From: Actinomadura rubteroloni
GTDB taxonomy: Bacteria > Actinomycetota > Actinomycetes > Streptosporangiales > Streptosporangiaceae
DNA length: 64,000 bases
Direction of reading: 5' to 3'
Assembly (NCBI RefSeq): GCF_002911665.1
Contig: NZ_MTBP01000001.1
Span: 124,001 to 188,000, forward strand
Shown: positions 16,862-23,773 of the stretch, in pieces
Layout: each line of letters starts with the position of its first letter
Position numbering within the stretch: position 1 is the first letter of the stretch
Notes under the pieces: model-generated
What the model was told of the DNA's origin: nothing
What the model saw: the letters and a program-made list of their open reading frames with translations, nothing else
The model's database searches: none
Made by a program: the position numbers and the translations under genes

Positions 16862-17577
16862 CGGATCATCCTGTCGAGGTCGGCGGACGTCGGGACGGCG
16901 CCGGGGGCCGCGTCCACGACCTCGTCCCAGCCGAGCGCGGGCAGGCCGGGCGACGGCCGCGCGTTGTGCCAGAGCACGACGGGCCGGTCCAGCGGACGGG
17001 CCGCCTCGCGCACCGCGAGCAGCGCGCGCTGCCGGTCGGCCGCGGCGGCGTCGCCGAGGTAGGCCCAGGGGTGCCCGGCCGCGCACGCCGCCGCTTCGAA
17101 GAGCACGATGTCGGGATCGGCCTGGTCCACCGCGACCCCCGCGTCGAAGGGGCGCAGCGCCACGACGTGGGCGTGCTCGCTCAGTGCCTCGCGGGTCGTT
17201 GCGGTGAACACCCCGGCCACGACGGGCCGTCCGGACGGACGCAGCGACGCACCGAACAGCAGCCGTTCGTCCTGGCCGACCTCGCCGCGCAGCTCGGGCC
17301 AGTTCGACCCGGCGCGTCCCGGCGTCGTCTGCGCCGTCCCGCCGCCGGGCGCCCGGCCCTTGGCCATCCGGTACAGGTCGCGGGGCAGCGCGATCAGCCC
17401 GAGGCCGGGACGGCGCGCGGCGGCGGCGAGCCGGCGGCCGACCGCCAGCGCCGTGGACGCCTCCAGCGCGGCCAGCCGGGCCTGCGTCTCGCGCAGCCGC
17501 CGGTCGCGCTCGCGCAGTTCCCGTTCGCGCTTGCGCAACCGGCCCTGCAGTCGTTTGATCTCGGCGTCATCGGTCAT
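16858..17577 (-). CDS. Coiled-coil protein of the glycan operon
   Basis: A 239-residue protein of unknown function. Residues 5-50 form a dense charged coiled coil (KRLQGRLRKRERELRERDRR, then LRETQARLAALEAS), a type often fused to actinobacterial glycan-synthesis proteins. The remainder is a small alpha/beta domain (PVVAGVFTATTREALSEHAH, DIVLFEAAACAAGHPWAYLG, RPVVLWHNARP) that resembles a trimmed glycosyltransferase Rossmann unit. ATGA overlaps link it to wecB upstream and the tandem glycosyltransferase downstream. A scaffold role or a truncated transferase are both possible. Confidence 0.68.
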   Translation of the reverse strand: MTDDAEIKRLQGRLRKRERELRERDRRLRETQARLAALEASTALAVGRRLAAAARRPGLGLIALPRDLYRMAKGRAPGGGTAQTTPGRAGSNWPELRGEVGQDERLLFGASLRPSGRPVVAGVFTATTREALSEHAHVVALRPFDAGVAVDQADPDIVLFEAAACAAGHPWAYLGDAAAADRQRALLAVREAARPLDRPVVLWHNARPSPGLPALGWDEVVDAAPGAVPTSADLDRMIR

Positions 17578-18653
17578 GCGAGGCTCCGCAGCAGGACGTC
17601 GGCGATGCGTTCGCCCGCGCGCCCGTCCCACAGCGGCGGCGCGGCGCGTTCCGGTGGCGGCCCGTCGTCCAGGAGCTTCCGGACGGACGGGACGAGTTCC
17701 CCGGCCGTCACGAGCCGGTTCGTTCCCTGCGTGATCGTGATCGGCCGTTCGGTGTTGGGGCGCAACGTCAGGCACGGAACGCGCAGAATCGTCGTCTCCT
17801 CCTGGACCCCGCCCGAATCGGTCACGGCGGCGACCGCGCCGCGCACCAGACCGACGAACTCAACGTAACCCAAGGGGTCCATCAGGTGAATTCCCGGATG
17901 CGCGCCGAGGCCGGCGGCGGTGAGCGCCGGGCGGCTGCGCGGATGGACGGGCATGGCGACGTCCACGAGATCGGCGACCTCGTGCAGCCGGGCCACGAGA
18001 ACGCCGGCGGTTTCCGGGTCGTCCACATTCGCGGGCCGGTGCAGCGTGGCCGTGACATAACGCTCCGGAAGGCCGTTCTTTTCCCGGACGGCGGCGGAAT
18101 CGAACCGGTCGAGATGCGCGAGCAACGTGTCGATCATGGGATTTCCCACGAAATGCACGCGGTCCACCGCGACGCCCTCGTTGGCGAGGTGCCCGATCGC
18201 CTCCGGGCTCGTGACCAGGCACAGGTCCGCGAGCTGGTCGACGACGCGCCGGTTGACCTCCTCCGGCATCGACATGTCGAAACTGCGCAGGCCCGCTTCG
18301 ACATGCGCGACCGGAATGCGCAGCTTCGCCGCTGCGAGGGACGCCGCCAGCGTGGAGTTCACGTCCCCGTAAACCACGACGAGATCCGGCGACGACGCGA
18401 CGAACTCGTCCTCCAGAGCGGCGAGCAGCGCACCCGTCTGGTGCCCGTGACTGCCCGATCCGACGCCGAGATCGACGTCCGGCGCGGGCAGATCCAGCTC
18501 GCGGAAGAAGATCGCGGACATCCGCTCGTCATAGTGCTGTCCCGTGTGGACAACCCGCTGTTCACATCCGCGCCCCCGGAGCGCGGCGACCACGGGAGCC
18601 GCTTTGATGAAATTGGGACGAGCCCCCATGACATGAAGGACGAGCGACGCCAT
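17574..18653 (-). CDS. wecB: UDP-N-acetylglucosamine 2-epimerase (non-hydrolysing)
   Basis: A 359-residue cytosolic enzyme converting UDP-GlcNAc to UDP-ManNAc. Family landmarks are all present: MGARPNFIKAAPV at the N-terminus, VVHTGQHYDERMS, VVYGDVNSTLA, HVEAGLRSFDMSMPEEVNRR and the late TDSGGVQEE loop that binds the UDP moiety. The start MASLVLHVMG at 18653 is set by GGAGG five bases ahead. It heads the leftward glycan operon and is divergent from a rightward operon containing a WecC-like dehydrogenase, so UDP-ManNAc would be oxidised to UDP-ManNAcA by the neighbour. Confidence 0.93.
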   Translation of the reverse strand: MASLVLHVMGARPNFIKAAPVVAALRGRGCEQRVVHTGQHYDERMSAIFFRELDLPAPDVDLGVGSGSHGHQTGALLAALEDEFVASSPDLVVVYGDVNSTLAASLAAAKLRIPVAHVEAGLRSFDMSMPEEVNRRVVDQLADLCLVTSPEAIGHLANEGVAVDRVHFVGNPMIDTLLAHLDRFDSAAVREKNGLPERYVTATLHRPANVDDPETAGVLVARLHEVADLVDVAMPVHPRSRPALTAAGLGAHPGIHLMDPLGYVEFVGLVRGAVAAVTDSGGVQEETTILRVPCLTLRPNTERPITITQGTNRLVTAGELVPSVRKLLDDGPPPERAAPPLWDGRAGERIADVLLRSLA

Positions 18654-18685
18654 CGGGCCTCCGGTGTCTGGTGTACTTGTTGCCC

Positions 18686-20380
18686 ATGTCCTGGGCAAAG
18701 GCGGTCTCCCTCGCCCCACAGGTCGCCGTCCGGCACGTGCGCACGGAACCGGCGCGAACGCCGCTCCTCGCGCTGCGCGTGCTACCGGCGCCGGTTCGAC
18801 GCATGATGCGCGGAATGCTACTGCGTGCCGGACCTGTCCCGAGTGCGTACGGCCAGTGGGACCAGGGACGGCGTGACGACGCGCTCGCGACCATCGCCCG
18901 CGCGGCGGCGGACGCGCGCCCCCGCAGGCTGCGCCGACTCGCGGCGTTCACGGTCGCGGTGGAGCGCCCGGACGCGGCCGGCCCGCTGCTCGACGCGCTG
19001 CCCGAACGCGACCGCGCGCGGCTTGGCGCGCTGCTGGCCGCCAAGGACGGACGGCTCCGCGAGGCCGTCGCGAAGTCCGAGCACGCCCCCGCGCGCGTGC
19101 GCCGCGACCTCGCGGGACGTCTCGACGCCCTCACCTGGACGCCGCCGCCCGCCGCCAAGCGCACCGATGGGACGCCGGGCCGTGTCCTGCACATCGTCAC
19201 GAACGCGCTGCCAACGACGAACGCCGGTTATACGGTCCGCACCCATCGCCTGGTGTCGGCGCAACGCGCGCAGGGCCTCGATCCGCATGTGGTGACGCGG
19301 CTCGGTTTCCCCGTCGCGCAGGGCGCCCGCGACCCCCGTCCGCTGGTGGACGTGGACGGCATCTCCTACCACCGCCTCATCCCGTGGAAGCTGCCGCCGA
19401 CGGCCCGCGCCGCGCTCGACGCGAACGTGGACGCCGCGTCCGCGCTGGTCGAACGGCTGCGGCCCGCCGTCCTGCACGCCGCGAGCAACCACGTCAACGC
19501 GCAGATCGCACTGGAGCTGCGGGCGCGGCACGGCATCCCGGTCGTCTACGAGGTGCGCGGATTCCTGGAGGAGTCGTGGCTGTCGCGCGACCCGCGCCGC
19601 GACACCGGCCGCGACTTCTACCGGCTGAGCCGCGAGCTGGAGACGGCGTGCATGGCCGCCGCCGACCTCGTCGTGACGCTCGGCGCGGCCATGCGCGACG
19701 AGATCGTGGCGCGCGGCGTGCCCGCCGAGCAGGTCCTCGTGATCCCGAACGGCGTGGACGACGTGTTCCTGCGGCCGCTGCCGGACGCGTCCGGGCTGCG
19801 CGCGTCGCTCGGCATCGCGCCGGACGAGAAGGTCGTCGGCACCACGACCAGCTTCTACGGCTACGAGGGCCTGGACACGCTGCTGGCGGCGGGCGCCCGG
19901 CTGCGCGACCGGGGCCGTCCGGTGCGGCTGCTGCTCGTCGGGGACGGCCCGGAACGCGCCGCGCTGGAGCGCCGCGCCGCCGACCTCGGGCTGGACGCGC
20001 TGTTCCCGGGCCGCGTCCCGGCCGACGACGTCCGGCTGTACCACGCGGCGCTGGACGCGTTCGTCGTCCCGCGCCGCGACGAGCGCGTGTGCCGCCTGGT
20101 CACGCCGCTGAAGCCGCTGGAGGCGATGGCAGGCGGCGTGCCGGTGATCGCGAGCGACCTGCCCGCCCTGCGCGAGATCATCGACCCGGACGTCACCGGG
20201 CGGCTAACGTTGGCGGGCGATCCCGACGACCTGGCGGAGAAGATCACTTCGACGCTCTACGGTGCCGGGACGGATCGGATCCGGGACGCCGCGCGCGCCT
20301 GGGTCCACGGGGAACGAACCTGGCGCATCGGGACGGAACGCCTGCGCGACGCCTACCGTGCGCTGGACGTCCCGTGCTGA
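18686..20380 (+). CDS. GT4 glycosyltransferase
   Basis: A 564-residue protein. An N-terminal helical region of about 150 residues (DALATIARAAADARPRRLRR) precedes a GT-B fold: GRVLHIVTNALPTTNAGYTV with the donor-loop region, YEVRGFLEESWLSRD, VLVIPNGVDDVFLRPLP and the C-terminal VCRLVTPLKPLEAMAGGVPV, where the E-x7-E catalytic region is replaced by a typical GT4 variant. ATG at 18686 is preferred because the text from MSWAKAVSLAPQ reads as a natural start; GTG at 18671 is in frame, and neither has a ribosome site. First gene of the rightward operon. Probably extends the same polymer as the divergent operon. Confidence 0.84.
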   Translation: MSWAKAVSLAPQVAVRHVRTEPARTPLLALRVLPAPVRRMMRGMLLRAGPVPSAYGQWDQGRRDDALATIARAAADARPRRLRRLAAFTVAVERPDAAGPLLDALPERDRARLGALLAAKDGRLREAVAKSEHAPARVRRDLAGRLDALTWTPPPAAKRTDGTPGRVLHIVTNALPTTNAGYTVRTHRLVSAQRAQGLDPHVVTRLGFPVAQGARDPRPLVDVDGISYHRLIPWKLPPTARAALDANVDAASALVERLRPAVLHAASNHVNAQIALELRARHGIPVVYEVRGFLEESWLSRDPRRDTGRDFYRLSRELETACMAAADLVVTLGAAMRDEIVARGVPAEQVLVIPNGVDDVFLRPLPDASGLRASLGIAPDEKVVGTTTSFYGYEGLDTLLAAGARLRDRGRPVRLLLVGDGPERAALERRAADLGLDALFPGRVPADDVRLYHAALDAFVVPRRDERVCRLVTPLKPLEAMAGGVPVIASDLPALREIIDPDVTGRLTLAGDPDDLAEKITSTLYGAGTDRIRDAARAWVHGERTWRIGTERLRDAYRALDVPC

Positions 20381-20397
20381 GGCCGGAAGGAACCGGG

Positions 20398-21654
20398 GTG
20401 AACGTCGATCTCGTCGTCGTCGGGCTGGGCTATGTCGGGCTGCCGCTCGCCCGCGAGGCCGTCCGGGCGGGGCTGTCGGTCGCGGGGCTCGACCGCGACG
20501 CGGGCCTCGTCGCCGCGCTGCGCGCCGGACGCTCCCATGTGGACGACGTCCCGGCCGCCGACGTCGCGGACATGCTGGCCCGCGGCTTCCACCCGACGGA
20601 CGACGCCGGGGTCGTCGCGGGCGCCTCGACCGTCGTGATCTGCGTGCCGACCCCGTTGTCCAACGACCAGGGCCCGGACCTGACCGCCGTGATCGGTGCG
20701 ACGCGGTCCGTAGCGTCGCACCTGCGATCCGGGACGCTCGTCGTGCTGGAATCCACGACGTACCCCGGGACGACCGACGAGGTCGTCAAGCCGCTGTTGG
20801 AAGCGACGGGGCTGACTGCGGGCACCGACTTCCATCTCGCGTTCTCGCCGGAGCGCATCGACCCCGGAAACGACGTCTACGGCGTCCGCAACACGCCGAA
20901 GGTCGTCGGCGGGCTGACGCCCGCGTGCGCGGAGGCCGCCGCCGCGTTCTACGGGACGTTCGTGGACGAGGTGGTCCGCGCGAAGGGCACGCGCGAGGCC
21001 GAGATGGCGAAGCTGCTGGAGAACACGTACCGGCACGTCAACATCGCGCTCGTCAACGAGATGGCGGTGTTCTGCCACGAACTGGGCATCGACCTGTGGG
21101 ACGCCATCGACGCCGCCACGACGAAGCCGTTCGGTTTCCAGGCGTTCCGTCCCGGACCGGGTGTCGGCGGGCACTGCATCCCGATCGACCCGAACTACCT
21201 GTCGTACAAGGTCCGCTCGCTGGGCTACCCGTTCCGGTTCGTGGAGCTGGCGCAGGAGATCAACGACCGGATGCCGCGGTACGTCGCCGACCGTGCGCAG
21301 CAAATGCTGAACCGGGAGGGACGCGCGCTGAACGGCGCCCGGATCCTGCTGCTCGGCGTGACGTACAAGGCCGACATCGCCGACCAGCGCGAATCTCCCG
21401 CGCTGCCCGTCGCACGGCGGCTGCTGGCGCTCGGGGCCGAGCTGTCGTTCCACGACCCGTATGTCACGGCGTGGTCGGTGGACGGTGCGTCGGTGCCCGC
21501 TGCCGAACTGGAGACCGGTCTGGCGGACGCCGACCTGACGATCCTGCTGCAACGCCACCGCGCCTACGACACCGACCTGCTCGCCGACGGGGCGCGGCTC
21601 CTGCTCGACACCCGCGGGGCCGTACCGTCGCGTCCCGGCGTGGAGGCGCTCTGA
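20398..21654 (+). CDS. wecC: Nucleotide-sugar 6-dehydrogenase (WecC-like)
   Basis: A 418-residue NAD-dependent enzyme that oxidises C6 of a UDP-sugar twice to a uronic acid. The Rossmann motif is LVVVGLGYVGLPLAREAV at the N-terminus; STTYPGTTDE, SPERIDPGN, KLLENTYRHVNIALVNE and the catalytic cysteine loop GPGVGGHCIPIDP follow in family order. The last third (GVTYKADIADQRESPA) binds the UDP-sugar. GTG start has GGAAGG seven bases upstream. With wecB divergently encoded next door, the substrate is most likely UDP-ManNAc giving UDP-ManNAcA; UDP-glucose cannot be excluded. The gene symbol rests on this context. Confidence 0.88.
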   Translation: MNVDLVVVGLGYVGLPLAREAVRAGLSVAGLDRDAGLVAALRAGRSHVDDVPAADVADMLARGFHPTDDAGVVAGASTVVICVPTPLSNDQGPDLTAVIGATRSVASHLRSGTLVVLESTTYPGTTDEVVKPLLEATGLTAGTDFHLAFSPERIDPGNDVYGVRNTPKVVGGLTPACAEAAAAFYGTFVDEVVRAKGTREAEMAKLLENTYRHVNIALVNEMAVFCHELGIDLWDAIDAATTKPFGFQAFRPGPGVGGHCIPIDPNYLSYKVRSLGYPFRFVELAQEINDRMPRYVADRAQQMLNREGRALNGARILLLGVTYKADIADQRESPALPVARRLLALGAELSFHDPYVTAWSVDGASVPAAELETGLADADLTILLQRHRAYDTDLLADGARLLLDTRGAVPSRPGVEAL

Positions 21655-21655
21655 C

Positions 21656-22792
21656 ATGGTCGTCCGCGATCGGTTAAGGGTGTGCGTGTGCACGGTCGTC
21701 CACCACGCCGAGGACGCCCGCATCCTGCACCGGCAGATCCGCGCCCTGCTCGCCGCCGGGCACGAGGTCACCTACATCGCGCCGTTCTCCGCGTCCGGCG
21801 CGGCGCCGTGGCCCGAGCTGACCGGCGTGGACGTCCCGCGCGCCCGGGGCCGGCGCCGGCTGCGCGCCCTGCGGCACGTGCGGCGTGCGCTGTCCCGGCA
21901 TGCGCGCGACGCGGACGTCCTGCTGCTGCACGATCCCGAACTGTTGCTGCTGCTGCCGTTCATCCGGCGCCGTCCGCCGACGGTGTGGGACGTCCATGAG
22001 GACACGGCTGCCGCGCTCTCCGGTAAGGCGTGGCTGCCCGGGTTCCTCGCCGCCCTGCTGCGCCGCCCGGTGCGCTGGGCGGAACGGCTCGCCGAGCGGC
22101 GCCTGCGGCTGCTGCTCGCCGAGGAGGGCTACCGGCCCCGGTTCCGCATCGAGCACCCGATCGTCCCGAACACGACGCACGTGCCCGCGCAGAGCCCGCC
22201 GCCGCCCGGCGCGGACCGCGTCGTGTACGTCGGGCACCTGTCGACGGCGCGCGGCGCGGACGACCTGCTCGCGCTCGCGGCCGCGCTCGTCCCGCACGGG
22301 ATCCGGACGGACCTCGTCGGCGGCGCGGACCCCAAGCTCGGCGAGCGGCTGCGCGCCGCCCAGCGCGACGGCGTGCTGCGCTGGCACGGCTACCAGTCCA
22401 ACGACGCGGCGCTTGCGCTGGTCGAGGGCGCGCTCGCGGGCCTGTCGCTGCTGCACGACGAGCCGAACTACCGCCACTCCGTGCCCACCAAGATCATCGA
22501 GTACATGGCGCGCGGCGTCCCGGTCGTGACGACGCCGCTCCCCGCCGCCCGCGCGATCGTCGAACGGGACGAGTGCGGGATCGTCGTGCCGTTCGGCGAC
22601 CCGTCCGCCGTCCTGGCCGCCGTGCTGCGGCTGCGCGACGACCCGGACCTGCGGCGGACGTTCGGCACCGCCGGCCACCGCGCCGCCCGCCTCCGCTATC
22701 ACTGGCCTGACCAGGCCAAACTGTTCGTCGCGCAGTTGCAGGAGTGGTCGGGCGTCCCGGCCGAGACGTCGCCCGGCCCTCACCAGTCGTAG
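21656..22792 (+). CDS. GT4 glycosyltransferase
   Basis: A 378-residue GT-B protein, ATG one base after the dehydrogenase stop, so translationally coupled. N-terminal Rossmann text is LRVCVCTVVHHAEDARILHR and VTYIAPFSASGAAPWPELTG; the C-terminal domain has VVYVGHLSTARGADDLLALA, LRWHGYQSNDAALALVEGAL and SVPTKIIEYMARGVPVVTTP, the GT4 donor-binding block. No membrane helix, though basic helices (RRPVRWAERLAERRLRLLLA) could contact membranes. Last gene of the rightward glycan operon; it would transfer a sugar, perhaps ManNAcA, onto the growing glycan. Confidence 0.83.
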   Translation: MVVRDRLRVCVCTVVHHAEDARILHRQIRALLAAGHEVTYIAPFSASGAAPWPELTGVDVPRARGRRRLRALRHVRRALSRHARDADVLLLHDPELLLLLPFIRRRPPTVWDVHEDTAAALSGKAWLPGFLAALLRRPVRWAERLAERRLRLLLAEEGYRPRFRIEHPIVPNTTHVPAQSPPPPGADRVVYVGHLSTARGADDLLALAAALVPHGIRTDLVGGADPKLGERLRAAQRDGVLRWHGYQSNDAALALVEGALAGLSLLHDEPNYRHSVPTKIIEYMARGVPVVTTPLPAARAIVERDECGIVVPFGDPSAVLAAVLRLRDDPDLRRTFGTAGHRAARLRYHWPDQAKLFVAQLQEWSGVPAETSPGPHQS

Positions 22793-22952
22793 CTGCCGCC
22801 GGGCTCCCGGAGGAACACGCCCGTCGAGCACCTGCCGGGCGATCCGCGCCCCGCCCTCGTCCGCCGTGGACCAGCCGGAATGGTCGTTCGGATCGGTCAC
22901 GCAGAGTGTGGCCTCGGCTCGGCGTCCGGTCCCACAGCTCCGGACTTTTCAT
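22780..22952 (-). pseudogene. Possible frameshifted remnant after the glycan cluster
   Basis: Leftward reading from GTG at 22900 gives TDPNDHSGWSTADEGGARIA and RQVLDG; a shift at about 22820 continues as VFLREPGGSYDW and stop at 22780-22782. The joined text looks protein-like and ends neatly, but it is short and unrecognised. It overlaps the 3' end of the glycosyltransferase gene by 13 bp. The stretch 22793-23070 otherwise shows only the upstream region of the MerR gene. Confidence 0.25.
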
Positions 22953-23070
22953 CCGTAGGTCAGCGATTCGCGTGCGGGCGTGGGACGCGAACTGGCAGAC
23001 GGGCGGGTTGCGGAGAAATCTGGTGATGGGGGTTGAACTTGGACTGGGGTCCGGGTCTTAGCCTCGCGGT

Positions 23071-23547
23071 ATGAGGGGTCACCAGGTCGATGATGGGTTG
23101 TCGGTCGGGCAGTTGGCGGCGCGCATCGGTGTGCGGGCCGACACGGTTCGGTACTACGAGCGGGCCGGGCTGCTGCCCGTTCCGCAGCGCACCAGCGGCG
23201 AGCATCGGCGTTATGACCAGCGCGACGTGGACCGGCTGCTGTTCATCCGGGGCGCGCAGCGGCTCGGACTGCGGCTCGCCGAGATCCGCGAGCTGCTGGT
23301 CGTGCGGGAGGCGGGCGCGTGCGCCTGTGAACCGGCCGAGAGCCTGCTCCGCCGCCACGTCGCCGAGATCGACGCCGAGATGGCGCGGCTGGCGGCACTG
23401 CGCGCCGAACTCACCGGAATGCTGACGCAGATGCCCGGCCCCGACTGCCCGGACCCGGTTCCCGGGACCTGGTGCCCACCGGACATGCCCACCCCGAAGG
23501 GAGGTGAATGCGCTGATGGACCCGTGCTGCGAGAACCCGTCGTGTGA
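23071..23547 (+). CDS. MerR-family metal- or thiol-responsive regulator
   Basis: A 158-residue dimeric regulator. The winged HTH is SVGQLAARIGVRADTVRYYE plus RAGLLPVPQRTSGEHRRYDQ; the dimerisation helix follows (RHVAEIDAEMARLAALRAEL). Cysteines sit where MerR relatives bind metals: ACACEP before the helix, then CPDPVPGTWCPP and GGEC near the C-terminus. No efflux pump or oxidase is adjacent; instead a seven-cysteine microprotein overlaps its 3' end. This suggests control of a metal-buffering peptide, probably autoregulated. The inducer cannot be told: copper, zinc, cadmium or mercury are all possible. Confidence 0.86.
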   Translation: MRGHQVDDGLSVGQLAARIGVRADTVRYYERAGLLPVPQRTSGEHRRYDQRDVDRLLFIRGAQRLGLRLAEIRELLVVREAGACACEPAESLLRRHVAEIDAEMARLAALRAELTGMLTQMPGPDCPDPVPGTWCPPDMPTPKGGECADGPVLREPVV

Positions 23548-23575
23548 CAACGCGTGCTGCTCCGACTGCTGCTGA
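23516..23575 (+). CDS. Cysteine-rich 19-residue microprotein (metallothionein-like)
   Basis: A short frame overlapping the MerR 3' end in another phase encodes MDPCCENPSCDNACCSDCC, seven cysteines in 19 residues, then TGA. A strong ribosome site AAGGGAGG lies at 23497-23504, eleven bases ahead of ATG; a two-codon frame ATGCGCTGA (23508-23516) ends on its start as TGATG, allowing coupling. CC, C, CC, CC pairs could chelate soft metals or form disulfides. It is too short for standard gene callers. The next hairpin terminator (23726-23760) would end the shared transcript. Expression is unproven, and I know no exact family. Confidence 0.5.
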   Translation: MDPCCENPSCDNACCSDCC

Positions 23576-23725
23576 GCTGACGGACGAGCCGAAGGCTCCC
23601 GCGTCCCGCCCCGAGGCGCCAGGGCGGGACCCGGCCGGCCCCCCACCACGGCCCGCCGCCGATCTCGTGCCGCTCGGGCAGAAGGAGCAGCGGGTCGATC
23701 CGCGGCGTTGGCGGCGGTCGGGGTG

Positions 23726-23760
23726 GGGCGGCCTCCAGCGCAGGGTTCTGGAGGCCGCCC
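23726..23760. terminator. Hairpin terminator between MerR operon and ABC exporter
   Basis: A perfect 13-bp inverted repeat, GGGCGGCCTCCAG at 23726-23738 and its complement at 23748-23760, with a 9-base loop. It lies between the rightward MerR/microprotein genes and the leftward ABC permease ending at 23774. It can act in both directions; there is no T-tract. Confidence 0.7.
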
Positions 23761-23773
23761 GCTGAGGGGGTGG

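Noticed and set aside
23544..23765. Rightward frame starting in GTGA with the MerR stop
   Set aside because: It runs through the hairpin terminator, is Pro/Ala/Arg-rich, and overlaps the better supported Cys-rich frame.
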